From positions 1 through 64,000 of the forward strand of contig DATBIM010000090.1 of NCBI GenBank assembly GCA_036556905.1: a stretch of DNA of 64,000 bases, in the 5' to 3' direction. Below the pieces are notes generated by a model, which was not told the origin of the DNA, did no database searches, and worked only from the letters and a program-made list of their open reading frames with translations. Source of the stretch: 40CM-4-69-5 sp036556905 (GTDB lineage Bacteria; Methylomirabilota; Methylomirabilia; Rokubacteriales; CSP1-6). Shown here piece by piece: positions 33,556-41,340 of the stretch (position 1 is the stretch's first letter; the number at the start of each line of letters is the position of its first letter). Both the position numbers and the translations under genes were made by a program.

Positions 33556-34970
33556 GGATGTCCGGCTCGCTTGGGCCACACCGGCTCGTGGTAGCCGAGG
33601 GGCACCGTGGGACGAGCCCAGCGCGGCGGTGTCTGGGAGAGGCGTACCACCGGTCCGAGATGACGCAGCCGACCGACGGGCGTATCGCTCGTCATCGACC
33701 AGCGCTCCAGCTCAGCGGGAGTGAATTCCTTCGCCACGTCCTTGAGCTCGGCTTCCGGCACCTGGCCGCGGCCGACGAGCCAGCGTCCGGTCTGGGCGAG
33801 CGAGATGCGCACGAGCCAGCTGCCGCCCTCGCGCACGCGGCGGGCGAGGGCCACCATCGCGCCGAACGCCATCAGATAACCGGTCAAATAGTCGATGGCC
33901 GACACCGGATAGAACTGCGGGCCCGGCGCCGCGCCGGGGAACAGCTCGCCCTGGCGGCTGGTGATCCCGCTGACCGTTTGCACCACCGTATCGAAGCCGC
34001 GGCGCGACGCCCACGGCCCGGCATGGCTGAAGGCGCACAGCGAAACGAACACGATGCCGGGTCGCAGCTTGGCCAGGGCTTCGGGCGCGAACCCTCGATT
34101 GCCGAGGGTCCCTGGCCGGTAGCCTTGCGAGAAGACGTCCGCCTCGCGCACCAGCCCGCGCAGGGTCTCGACAGCCTCCGGCTCACGCAGATCGAGGTGG
34201 GCGGAGAGCTTGCCGTGGCCCGTGTCGTATTCCTGGTAGCCGATGTTCGGCAGGTGCGCCGCGGTGATCTTCAAGACGTCGGCCCCATGCTCGGCCAGGG
34301 TGCGGGCACCGGTCGGCCCGGCCAGGACCCGCGTCAGGTCGAGCACGCGGATGCCCGACAACGGCCGATCGCCGGCGGGGAGCTTTTCCGACGGGCTGTC
34401 GCCGATCTTGAGGATCTCCATCAGCGGCAGCGATGCGATCGCGGCGGCCTGCGGATGCTTGGCCCATTCGTCCATGGTGCGCACCATGCCCCCGGCGCCC
34501 TTGGCGGCGATGATCGCCTCCTCGAGCTCGAGGGCATCCCACTTCGCCACCGCCTGACGCACCGCCTCGCGATCTTCCGGGACGCCGAGCACGCCGAGGG
34601 CGGCGGCGCGATGGTTCGGGAAATTGCAATGGAGATAGCTCCAGCGACCGTTCTTCGCCGGGTAGACACCCATCACCGTGTTGCGCTCGGTCGACACGGG
34701 CGCGCCGTTCATCTTCATATAATGTCCGCTGCGAAGCGAGGCGGTCGCCTGCCGGGTATCGACCGTGACCTCCTGGTGACGCCCGGTCCGCAAGGCCCAC
34801 AGATCGGAGACGGCGAGGCCGACCGCCGCCAGCGCGGCGGCGCTGGTCTCGCCGATGCGGAAGGGCGTCGGCAATATCGGATCGGTGCCGCCCGTGATTT
34901 CCACGGCGTGGGTTCGCTCTTCACCCCAGCCGGCGATCGGCAGGATCGTACGCAGCGCATCATTGGTCAT
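33552..34970 (-). CDS. CaiB/BaiF CoA-transferase family III, long form (third copy)
   Basis: 472 residues, about 70 longer than the other two copies. It carries an N-terminal extra module (ALRTILPIAGWGEERTHAVEITGGTDPILPTPFRIGETSAA) before the usual ILDLTR-type start (SGIRVLDLTRVLAGPTGARTLAEHGADVLKI). The candidate catalytic Asp is in SAIDYLTGYLMAFGAMVALARR. The long form occurs near propionate- or 2-methyl-type CoA-transferases; substrate unknown. Translationally coupled to the fused 3-oxoacid CoA-transferase. Confidence 0.88.
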   Translation of the reverse strand: MTNDALRTILPIAGWGEERTHAVEITGGTDPILPTPFRIGETSAAALAAVGLAVSDLWALRTGRHQEVTVDTRQATASLRSGHYMKMNGAPVSTERNTVMGVYPAKNGRWSYLHCNFPNHRAAALGVLGVPEDREAVRQAVAKWDALELEEAIIAAKGAGGMVRTMDEWAKHPQAAAIASLPLMEILKIGDSPSEKLPAGDRPLSGIRVLDLTRVLAGPTGARTLAEHGADVLKITAAHLPNIGYQEYDTGHGKLSAHLDLREPEAVETLRGLVREADVFSQGYRPGTLGNRGFAPEALAKLRPGIVFVSLCAFSHAGPWASRRGFDTVVQTVSGITSRQGELFPGAAPGPQFYPVSAIDYLTGYLMAFGAMVALARRVREGGSWLVRISLAQTGRWLVGRGQVPEAELKDVAKEFTPAELERWSMTSDTPVGRLRHLGPVVRLSQTPPRWARPTVPLGYHEPVWPKRAGHP

Positions 34971-35003
34971 GGTCGGAGACCCTCCCTCGTCGCACGTGGT
35001 CAG

Positions 35004-35033
35004 ACGTTAGAGGGGGAGTGTACCGGCCGTCAA
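35004..35033 (-). promoter_or_regulatory. Promoter candidate for the CaiB-SCOT pair
   Basis: Minus-strand TTGACG (35033-35028), an 18-base spacer and TAACGT (35009-35004) lie about 35 bases before the ATG at 34970. Confidence 0.35.
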
Positions 35034-35154
35034 GCAGGCTTCGGACCAGGGGCCTCCTCGGTTGCCCCAACGGACGCTTCCGCTGGTAAGATGCGCGAGC
35101 GGTCTCCCCAGCGGGGCCGAGCATCTCGTCCACGACCTCACACGGAGGAAGGTT

Positions 35155-35919
35155 ATGGCCCACACGTACCAGACCGATCAGTACGAAGGCATGATCGCCG
35201 AAACGGTGTCGATGAGGGGGCACAACGGGGATGTCATCAACGCGTACGTGGCCCGACCACTCGGGGCCGGACCGTTTCCCGGCATGGTCGTCATCCACCA
35301 CGCGCCGGGATGGGACGAGTGGTACCGGGAGTGCACTCGTCGCTTTGCTCACCACGGCTACGTGTCGATCTCTCCGAACCTGTACTTCCGCGACGGTCAC
35401 GGCACTCCCGAGGACGTCGGCGCCAAGGTGCGGGCTGCTGGTGGCGCTCCGGACGCTCGTGTCCTTGGCGATCTCGACGGCGCCAACGCCTGGCTCCGCT
35501 CGTTGCCGTACGTGAGCCGCAAGGTCGGCATCTTCGGCACGTGCTCGGGAGGCCGACACGCGTTTCTCGCCGGCTGCCGCCTGAAGGGCCTCGACGGCGT
35601 GATCGAGTGCTGGGGTGGACGCGTGGTCCAGTCCAAGGAAGAGCTCACCCCGAATCAGCCCGTGGCGCCCATCGACTACACCAAGGAGCTCTCGTGCCCG
35701 ATCCTCGGGCTCTTCGGCAACGAAGACAAGTCCCCAACCCCCGAGCAGGTCAACGCGCACGAGGCCGAGCTCAAGAAGCACGGCAAGCCGTACGAGTTCC
35801 ATCGCTACGACGGTGCTGGCCATGGCTTCTTCTACTACGACCGTCCGGCCTATCGGCAGGAGCAGGCCATGGACGGCTGGAAAAAGGTCTTTGCGTTCTG
35901 TGAGAAAACGCTCCGCTAA
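35155..35919 (+). CDS. Dienelactone hydrolase family protein
   Basis: 254 residues. Alpha/beta hydrolase with a cysteine nucleophile in GIFGTCSGGRHAF, acid in LFGNEDKSPTP and histidine in YDGAGHGFFYYDRP, the DLH pattern. The family opens dienelactones in aromatic ring degradation, but many members have other ester or lactone substrates. ATG at 35155 with GGAGGAAGG upstream; a candidate TTGCCC/TAAGAT promoter lies near 35062-35092. A small DUF6295-like gene follows 21 bases later. Confidence 0.92.
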   Translation: MAHTYQTDQYEGMIAETVSMRGHNGDVINAYVARPLGAGPFPGMVVIHHAPGWDEWYRECTRRFAHHGYVSISPNLYFRDGHGTPEDVGAKVRAAGGAPDARVLGDLDGANAWLRSLPYVSRKVGIFGTCSGGRHAFLAGCRLKGLDGVIECWGGRVVQSKEELTPNQPVAPIDYTKELSCPILGLFGNEDKSPTPEQVNAHEAELKKHGKPYEFHRYDGAGHGFFYYDRPAYRQEQAMDGWKKVFAFCEKTLR

Positions 35920-35940
35920 CCGCAGACGAGGAGGTCAACC

Positions 35941-36246
35941 GTGTGCACGATGATTGCCCATCAGGTGAAGCTCCAGGGTCGTGGAAAGAGCGGCCCGGAG
36001 TGGTTCGAGGTCCGCGAGGCCAATGTCTCCTACGACCATCCGTATGATTTGCCGCTCGAGCACGCGCTCAACATCGATTTCGTCAACGAGGCCCTCGGTC
36101 CGGGCGCCCGGGTGGCCGTGGAGCTGAGCGTAGATGCCGCGCGCCAGCTCGTGAAGACCATCGAAGCCGTGCTCGCGCAGGCCGGCCAGCGCGGGGTACT
36201 GGAGGACATTCCCGTCGCCGCCGCGTCCGCTCCCGCCAACGCGTAG
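35941..36246 (+). CDS. DUF6295-like small conserved protein
   Basis: 101 residues. Starts at GTG (GTG TGC ACG = Met-Cys-Thr); this MCT start and the segment VSYDHPYDLPLEHALNIDFVNEALGPGARVAVELS are the conserved part of the family as I recall it. AGGAGG lies 5 bases before the GTG, which decides the start over the ATG at 35950. No membrane segments. Function unknown; paired with the dienelactone hydrolase in one transcript. Confidence 0.75.
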   Translation: MCTMIAHQVKLQGRGKSGPEWFEVREANVSYDHPYDLPLEHALNIDFVNEALGPGARVAVELSVDAARQLVKTIEAVLAQAGQRGVLEDIPVAAASAPANA

Positions 36247-36260
36247 TCGCGTCACCGCGC

Positions 36261-36330
36261 CGCGCGGGGCGACCCTCGCCCCGCGCGAGCCAACGGCCAG
36301 CGACGACCGTCGGAAGGGGGCGGAGCCCCC
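36261..36330. terminator. Two strong hairpins between convergent genes
   Basis: A perfect 12-bp stem CGCGCGGGGCGA with a CCC loop (36261-36287) is followed by a 6-bp GGGGGC/GCCCCC stem with a GGA loop (36316-36330). They sit between a plus gene ending at 36246 and a minus gene ending at 36339, so a bidirectional terminator is likely. No U-tract. Confidence 0.55.
36299..36316 (+). repeat. Intergenic 18-base repeat, copy 2
   Basis: AGCGACGACCGTCGGAAG, identical to 17518-17535, again placed between two hairpins in a convergent intergenic gap. Confidence 0.6.
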
Positions 36331-36338
36331 CCTCCGCG

Positions 36339-37481
36339 TTAGAAGAGCGACAGATCGATGGCGTCTCCCATGGCGCGGTAGCCCAGGTCGCTCGGGTGAA
36401 GGTGGTCGTCGCAATCGTAGATGGGCAGCATCCGGGTCGGATGGTCGGGATCGCGCAACGCCCGGTCGAAGTCGACGATCGCGTCGAAGGCGTCGGTCTT
36501 GCGCAGCCACTCGTTGACCTCCTGGCGGATCGCCTCGCGCTTCGGGTTCCAGGCGCCGGGAAGGAAGGTCTCGTTCTCGAAGGGCGTCAGGGTGCCGCCG
36601 ATGACCCTGATCCCGCACGCCTGGCCGCGCACGGCGAATTGCTTCAGCCCGGCGATCATCTGGGGGGCGGTGACTTCTTCTTCGGGCTTGCGGTGACGGT
36701 TCCGCAGATCGTTGGTGCCCAGCATGATGATGGCATGGGTGACGCCGGGTTGGGCCAGCACGTCGCGGTCGAAGCGGCGCAGGCCACTGTCGCCCCGGAT
36801 ATCGTGCAGGATGCGGTTGCCGCCGAGCCCCTGGTTCATCACCGCCATCGCCCGTCCGCCCGGCCGCGCCACGAGCCGGCGCGCGAGCTGCGAGGGCCAG
36901 CTGTGATGGCCGTCATGGGTGGAGATATTGGCGTCGGTCAGCGAGTCGCCAAGCGCGACGATGGCGCCCGTGTCTCGTGGTGCGACGACATCGATGCCGC
37001 AGACGAAGTACCAGTCGTCGGTGAGGCGGCCGACCGGCATGCGCTCTTCGGCCGTGAAATCCCCGGGCGGCGAGATGTAGTTGGTCTGCCGCGCATAGCG
37101 CCCGGTGATCCCGAAGCTGACCGGCAGGTCCTCCGGCAGGTGCACGCTGACGGCGAGGTCCGACAGCGGCGCGAACGCGAGCTCGACGGGATCGCTGACG
37201 ACGAGCGCGCCGGCGGCGATCGTTGCGCGGGTTTCGCCGCCGAAGGTGAGCTGCCGGTGCGAGCCCGGCACGATCGCCGGACCGGTGCTGCGCAGGCCGA
37301 TGTACGCCGCGCCGATCGTCAGCGGGCGGGTGCCGTGGGCGTTCGAAATGCGTACGCGCAGTCTGCTGCCCCCGATACTGACCCGCGGTATCATTCGCAG
37401 CGTATGGTTGCTGAAGGCGGCGCCTTCAGCGGGTGCCGGAGCCGCAGTCCAGGTGCCGACCCAGTGCGTGTTGTCGATCAT
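36339..37481 (-). CDS. SGNH/GDSL-family hydrolase
   Basis: 380 residues. Block I GDSLTD (catalytic Ser), block II Gly in NQGLGGNRI, block III GTNDLRN and block V DHLHPSDLGYRAMG complete the SGNH set. The N-terminal ~150 residues form a beta-rich accessory domain (WVGTWTAAPAP, RVRISNAHGTRPLTIGAAYIG) seen in GDSL proteins acting on polysaccharides or esters. No clear signal peptide. Start: ATG at 37481 with AAAGGAG 12 bases upstream; an in-frame TTG at 37505 is the alternative. Confidence 0.9.
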   Translation of the reverse strand: MIDNTHWVGTWTAAPAPAEGAAFSNHTLRMIPRVSIGGSRLRVRISNAHGTRPLTIGAAYIGLRSTGPAIVPGSHRQLTFGGETRATIAAGALVVSDPVELAFAPLSDLAVSVHLPEDLPVSFGITGRYARQTNYISPPGDFTAEERMPVGRLTDDWYFVCGIDVVAPRDTGAIVALGDSLTDANISTHDGHHSWPSQLARRLVARPGGRAMAVMNQGLGGNRILHDIRGDSGLRRFDRDVLAQPGVTHAIIMLGTNDLRNRHRKPEEEVTAPQMIAGLKQFAVRGQACGIRVIGGTLTPFENETFLPGAWNPKREAIRQEVNEWLRKTDAFDAIVDFDRALRDPDHPTRMLPIYDCDDHLHPSDLGYRAMGDAIDLSLF

Positions 37482-37856
37482 GGCCTTCAACGTCTCCTTT
37501 GACAATCGAGCGGCCCGCCTCTGTCTCGACCCGTTCTATCCGGTCCGTCCTGCCGTCGTGATCGGACCACAAGCGATCTTATCTCTGCCACCGGCGCGCT
37601 CCTGTCAAGGCTGACCGCGTCGTCCACCGCGGCTGACGCCCGGCAACGCACCAGTTCGCGGTTGACGGCGCCCGCGTCACCGGTGTATGACCGCCGGCAT
37701 ACCGAGCGCCTGGTAGCATGCGCAGGGCCCCCGGGTTCGTGGACAGGAAGGAGACGGTCATGTGCCGCAGGAGTCGGATCGTCGGCAAACCGTCTAGCGG
37801 GGGCGGGTCAGCGCCGGGCGGTGGCGGCCGCCCTCACGGCCTCGGAGGACGAGGAC
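37482..37856. other. 375-base divergent gap with a possible short ORF
   Basis: Between the SGNH gene and the LLM pair. It holds a candidate promoter TTGACG (37662-37667) with TATGAC (37686-37691, 18-base spacer), and TGGTAGCAT (37711-37719). A 39-codon ORF (ATG 37760 to TAG 37879, MCRRSRIVGKPSSG...) has an AAGGAG ribosome site but low-complexity Gly/Arg composition; it overlaps the LLM start and may be a leader or nothing. No other feature is seen. Confidence 0.4.
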
Positions 37857-38873
37857 ATGCGCTTCGGACTGTTCGGTAGCGCCCAGGCCAGACGGGGAGG
37901 GCCCGACGTCGACAGCGGCGCGGGCTTCCGGGAGTTCGTAGAACAGAACGTCGAGGCTGAGGCGCTCGGCTATCACAGCACGTTCATCGTCGAGCACCAC
38001 TTCACGGGGTTCGGCCAGATCTCGGCCACCCTCAACTTGCTGACCTGGGTGGGCGCGCGCACCTCCACGTTGCGCCTGGGGACCGCGGTGATCGTGCTGG
38101 CCTGGCACAATCCCGTGCTGCTGGCCGAGCAGGCGGCGACGATCGACTTGCTCTCGGGGGGGCGCCTCGACTTCGGGATCGGCAAGGGCTACCGGTACAA
38201 GGAGTTCGCGGGCTTCGCCACGCCCATGGAGGAGGCCGACGGACGCTTCGACGAGTCCCTGGGGGTCTTGCTCAAGGCGTGGACTTCAGAGGCGCCCTGG
38301 TCCCATCGCGGCAAGTACTGGCGGTTCGACAACGTCGTGGTGGAGCCGCCGACCGCGCAGAAGCCGCACCCTCCGCTCTGGATGGGCGCGGGCAGCGCCG
38401 CCTCCATCAAGAAGGTTGCGGCCCTTGGCTACAACCTGTTATTGGACCAGTACGCCTCCGTCGAACAGATCGGCGAGCGGATTGCAGTCTTCAAGGCGGA
38501 GGTGGAAGCACGGGGGCGCGTGTTCGATCCGCTGAGCGTTGGGGTGACCCGCTCGATCAGCATCGTCACGACCGCCGAGGAGCTCGAGCGCGCGATGGTG
38601 AACCGCGTCGCGGCCCGCCGGCGCATCGATCGGTTGACGGTCCGCCCCGACGGCACGGCCCCGAACCGTGCGCAGCTGTCCGACGCGGAGATCCGCGCCT
38701 CGGCCCTCTACGGCACGCCGGACGAGGTCGCCGTCATGATGCAAACTCTACGATCCGCCGGCGCGGAGTACGTGCTCCTCAACAGCGCGGGCGGACGCCC
38801 GACGCTACGCCGGTTCGCGCGAGAACTGATGCCGGCGTTCGCCGACGCTGTGGTCGTCCCGGCCATTCGATGA
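37857..38873 (+). CDS. LLM class flavin-dependent oxidoreductase (first of a pair)
   Basis: 338 residues. Luciferase-like fold: MRFGLFGSAQARRG, YHSTFIVEHHFTGFGQIS, LGTAVIVLAWHNPVLLAEQAATIDLLSGGRLDFGIGKGYR and PPLWMGAGSAASIKKVA. The EHHF segment and long form are typical of bacterial luciferase alpha-like, FMN-dependent monooxygenases. ATG at 37857 with GGAGG upstream. It shares a stop/start overlap (ATGA) with the next LLM gene, so the two are co-translated and may be partner subunits. Confidence 0.92.
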   Translation: MRFGLFGSAQARRGGPDVDSGAGFREFVEQNVEAEALGYHSTFIVEHHFTGFGQISATLNLLTWVGARTSTLRLGTAVIVLAWHNPVLLAEQAATIDLLSGGRLDFGIGKGYRYKEFAGFATPMEEADGRFDESLGVLLKAWTSEAPWSHRGKYWRFDNVVVEPPTAQKPHPPLWMGAGSAASIKKVAALGYNLLLDQYASVEQIGERIAVFKAEVEARGRVFDPLSVGVTRSISIVTTAEELERAMVNRVAARRRIDRLTVRPDGTAPNRAQLSDAEIRASALYGTPDEVAVMMQTLRSAGAEYVLLNSAGGRPTLRRFARELMPAFADAVVVPAIR

Positions 38874-39880
38874 CCCGTCGCCCGCCGCGTTACGGAATCA
38901 GCCTCGCCAACCGCGGGGTGCTCTTCGGGGTGACGAGCGTCGACGAGTTGCTCGACGTGTCCGAGCAGGTCGACGCCTCCGGCGCGTTCGATTCGATCTG
39001 GGTCGGCGACAGTATCTTCATCAAGCCGCGCCTGGAGTCGCTCGTGCTCCTGTCGGCGATCGCCGCCCGCACCCGTCGGGTACGGCTGGGGACGTGTTGT
39101 CTGTCGACGTTTCCGTTGCGGGATCCGATCTTCCTCGCCGCTCAGTGGGCCGCGCTCGATCACGTCTCGCATGGGCGGATGGTCCTCGGGGCCTGCGTCG
39201 GAGGGGCGCTGCCGCGCGAGAAGGCGGAGGCGGAGTTCGCGGCGTTTCATGCGGAGCTGAGCGAGCGGGCGCCGAGGCTGGAGGAAGGCATCACGATCCT
39301 CCGCCGGCTGTGGACCCAGGACCACGTGAGCCACCAGGGTCGCTTCTGGCAGTTCCGTGATCTCACGCTCGAGCCGAAGCCCGTGCAACAGCCCTGCCCG
39401 CCGATCTGGATCGCGACGAACCCGAAGCCTGGGCTGGCGCCCCCCCACGTCGCAGACCGGGCGATTCGCCGCGTCGGACTCATGGCGGATGGCTGGATGA
39501 CGGACAACACGCCGGTGGAAACGTTCAAGGCGCGCTGGGAGCTGGTCCGGCGGGTCGCGCGCGAGGCCGGGCGCCCGACCCACCAAATGGAGTCGGCGCT
39601 CCACCTGATGGTCAACATCAACGACGATCGCAACGCGGCGCTCAAGGAGTCCGTGACGTTTCTGCAGACGTACTACAGCCCCGCGATGACGCGGGAGTAC
39701 ATTCAGGGCTGGCTGGCCTATGGGTCGCCGGCGGCCGTCATCGACAAGATTCGCACCTACGTCGAGGCCGGTTGCACGACACCGATCCTTCGCTTTGCGT
39801 CGTGGGACCAGAAGGGACAGCTCGCGCGTGCGCTCGCCGACGTGATGCCCGAGGCGCTCGCGCTCCCGCTGGATTATTAG
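38870..39880 (+). CDS. LLM class flavin-dependent oxidoreductase (second of a pair)
   Basis: 336 residues. YGISLANRGVLFGVTSVDELLDVSEQV, FDSIWVGDSIFIKPRLESLVLLSAIAART, LGTCCLSTFPLRDPIFLAAQWAALDHVSHGRMVLGACVG and YGSPAAVIDKIRTYVEAG are typical LLM segments; the pattern is closer to F420-type enzymes than its neighbour. ATG at 38870 overlaps the upstream TGA. Substrate and cofactor unknown. Confidence 0.92.
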   Translation: MTRRPPRYGISLANRGVLFGVTSVDELLDVSEQVDASGAFDSIWVGDSIFIKPRLESLVLLSAIAARTRRVRLGTCCLSTFPLRDPIFLAAQWAALDHVSHGRMVLGACVGGALPREKAEAEFAAFHAELSERAPRLEEGITILRRLWTQDHVSHQGRFWQFRDLTLEPKPVQQPCPPIWIATNPKPGLAPPHVADRAIRRVGLMADGWMTDNTPVETFKARWELVRRVAREAGRPTHQMESALHLMVNINDDRNAALKESVTFLQTYYSPAMTREYIQGWLAYGSPAAVIDKIRTYVEAGCTTPILRFASWDQKGQLARALADVMPEALALPLDY

Positions 39881-39891
39881 CCGGAGGGACG

Positions 39892-39922
39892 CCCCCCAAC
39901 GCCAGAACGAGTGACTGGGGGG
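39892..39922. terminator. Hairpin between convergent genes
   Basis: CCCCCCA (39892-39898) pairs with TGGGGGG (39916-39922) across a 17-base loop, between the LLM pair and the end of the phn operon. A weak terminator candidate. Confidence 0.35.
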
Positions 39923-39955
39923 TCATGGGGCGCGCTCGAGTGACGGAGCCGATCG

Positions 39956-40762
39956 CTATCGTAGCGCCAGCCCCTGGACGTGGGCCAGGGCGGTGGCGTA
40001 GGCGCCCGCGGTGCCGGCCAGCATGGCAATCGGCGCGCCGGTTTGCTGGGCCGAGGTGACCGGAAAGAGCTGGCCCCCGTCCGGCGCCGTCAGGCGCGCC
40101 CCCGCCTCGAGCACGACGGGCGCAGCGCCGGCGATATCCCAGAGTGCGGCCCGGTGATCGTAGACCACATCGAGGCCGCCCATCGCCACGTAGCAGAGCT
40201 GGAGCGCCGTCGAGCCGTACCGGCGGATCCGATGCTGCCGCAGCCACTCGAGAACAAAGGGCGGGACCTCGTCATCGAACGGAGATCGGATGGCGATGAG
40301 CGAGGTAGCGTCCAGGGGCGCGCGGCTCGTGACCAGGGGGTGCTCGTTGAGTCGGGCCCCGCGGCCCGCGACGGCCGCGAAGAGCCAACGGGTAAGCGAG
40401 TCGTAGACGGCGCCGGCCCAGGGCAAGCCGTCGCGCAGCACGCCGATCGACACGGCGAAGCCGGGCAGCCCCCGGCCGAAGTTGCTGGTCCCGTCAATGG
40501 GATCGACCACCCACTGGTAGCGGGCGCCAGGCGTGCCCAGGACGAGGTTGTCCTCCTCGGCCAGGATGCCGTCGTCGGGGTAGGCCCGGCGGATCCCCGC
40601 GACCACCAGATCCTGCACCTCCAGGTCGACGTCGGTCACCGGGGAGCCGTCCCGCTTGTACGACGCGGCGGCCCGGGTCATGGCCTCGAGCGCCACCTGG
40701 CCACCCGCGCGCGCCAGGTCGACGGCCAGGCGATCCCGCGAGGCAGGCTCGTGCGCCGACAT
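39956..40762 (-). CDS. Inositol-monophosphatase-family phosphatase at the end of the phn operon
   Basis: 268 residues. Metal-dependent sugar/nucleotide phosphatase fold: Glu69-Glu70 in ILAEED, DPIDGTSNF at 88-96, and WDIAGAAPVVLEAGA near the C-terminus with the last metal Asp. The family covers IMPase, FBPase-like and CysQ enzymes. Here it is the last gene of the C-P lyase operon, 5 bases after the HD gene, so a sugar phosphate from phosphonate breakdown (ribose bisphosphate-like) is a plausible substrate; this is inference. The ATG at 40762 is clear. Confidence 0.9.
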   Translation of the reverse strand: MSAHEPASRDRLAVDLARAGGQVALEAMTRAAASYKRDGSPVTDVDLEVQDLVVAGIRRAYPDDGILAEEDNLVLGTPGARYQWVVDPIDGTSNFGRGLPGFAVSIGVLRDGLPWAGAVYDSLTRWLFAAVAGRGARLNEHPLVTSRAPLDATSLIAIRSPFDDEVPPFVLEWLRQHRIRRYGSTALQLCYVAMGGLDVVYDHRAALWDIAGAAPVVLEAGARLTAPDGGQLFPVTSAQQTGAPIAMLAGTAGAYATALAHVQGLALR

Positions 40763-40767
40763 GGCGG

Positions 40768-41340
40768 TCAACAATCGAGGCCCGGCCCCAACGGCTGCGA
40801 CTGCGGGCCGAAATAGCGCTCGAGGAGCGTGTGGTAGGCGCGCAGCGGGGGGACGCGCGCCTGCGGCCGCTTGGCCGCGTCGTCCCAGCGACGCAGGCGC
40901 AGCGCGTCGGCGAACCACGGGTGGGCCTCGATGGCCAAACGCTCGGCGTCGGGCACGGTCCCCCCCTGGGCCTCGAGCGAACGTCGCGAGGCCGGCGAGA
41001 GCCCCTGCCGGTAACGCGGGTCGACGGTGCAGAGATAGCGTTTGGCCACCACGTGCTGGCGGATCAACCACGCGACCCGCGGGGGGACGAAGGGACGCCG
41101 CACCGCGGCGGCCTCCGTCCCGTGGTGGCGCTGCGCCGTCTCGGGGCCGCCAGCCAGGAAGTGCCCGAGATCGTGGAGCAGCGCCGCCGCCACGAGCTCG
41201 TCGTCAGTGTGATCGCGGCACGCCTGGGCGGCGCACTGCAGGGCATGGGAGAGCTGGCTGACCCGGTCGCCATACGCGCGGGCGCCGAGGCGCGCGAAGA
41301 GGCCGACGACGTCGAGGCCCTCCGGACGTGTCGCCTCCAT
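40768..41340 (-). CDS. Phosphonate-degradation HD-domain protein (PhnZ-like)
   Basis: 190 residues. Matches the HD-domain family found in phosphonate operons (PhnZ type, TIGR03276-like): AYGDRVSQLSHALQCA (22-37), ALLHDLGHFLAGG (52-64) with His56-Asp57 and His60, RQHVVAKRYLCTVDPRY (95-111), LSPASRRSLEAQGG and LRLRRWDDAAK. PhnZ is a mixed-valent diiron oxygenase that splits 2-amino-1-hydroxyethylphosphonate made by PhnY; no phnY is in the window. The ATG at 41340 shares one base with the phnM stop (TGATG). Confidence 0.9.
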   Translation of the reverse strand: MEATRPEGLDVVGLFARLGARAYGDRVSQLSHALQCAAQACRDHTDDELVAAALLHDLGHFLAGGPETAQRHHGTEAAAVRRPFVPPRVAWLIRQHVVAKRYLCTVDPRYRQGLSPASRRSLEAQGGTVPDAERLAIEAHPWFADALRLRRWDDAAKRPQARVPPLRAYHTLLERYFGPQSQPLGPGLDC

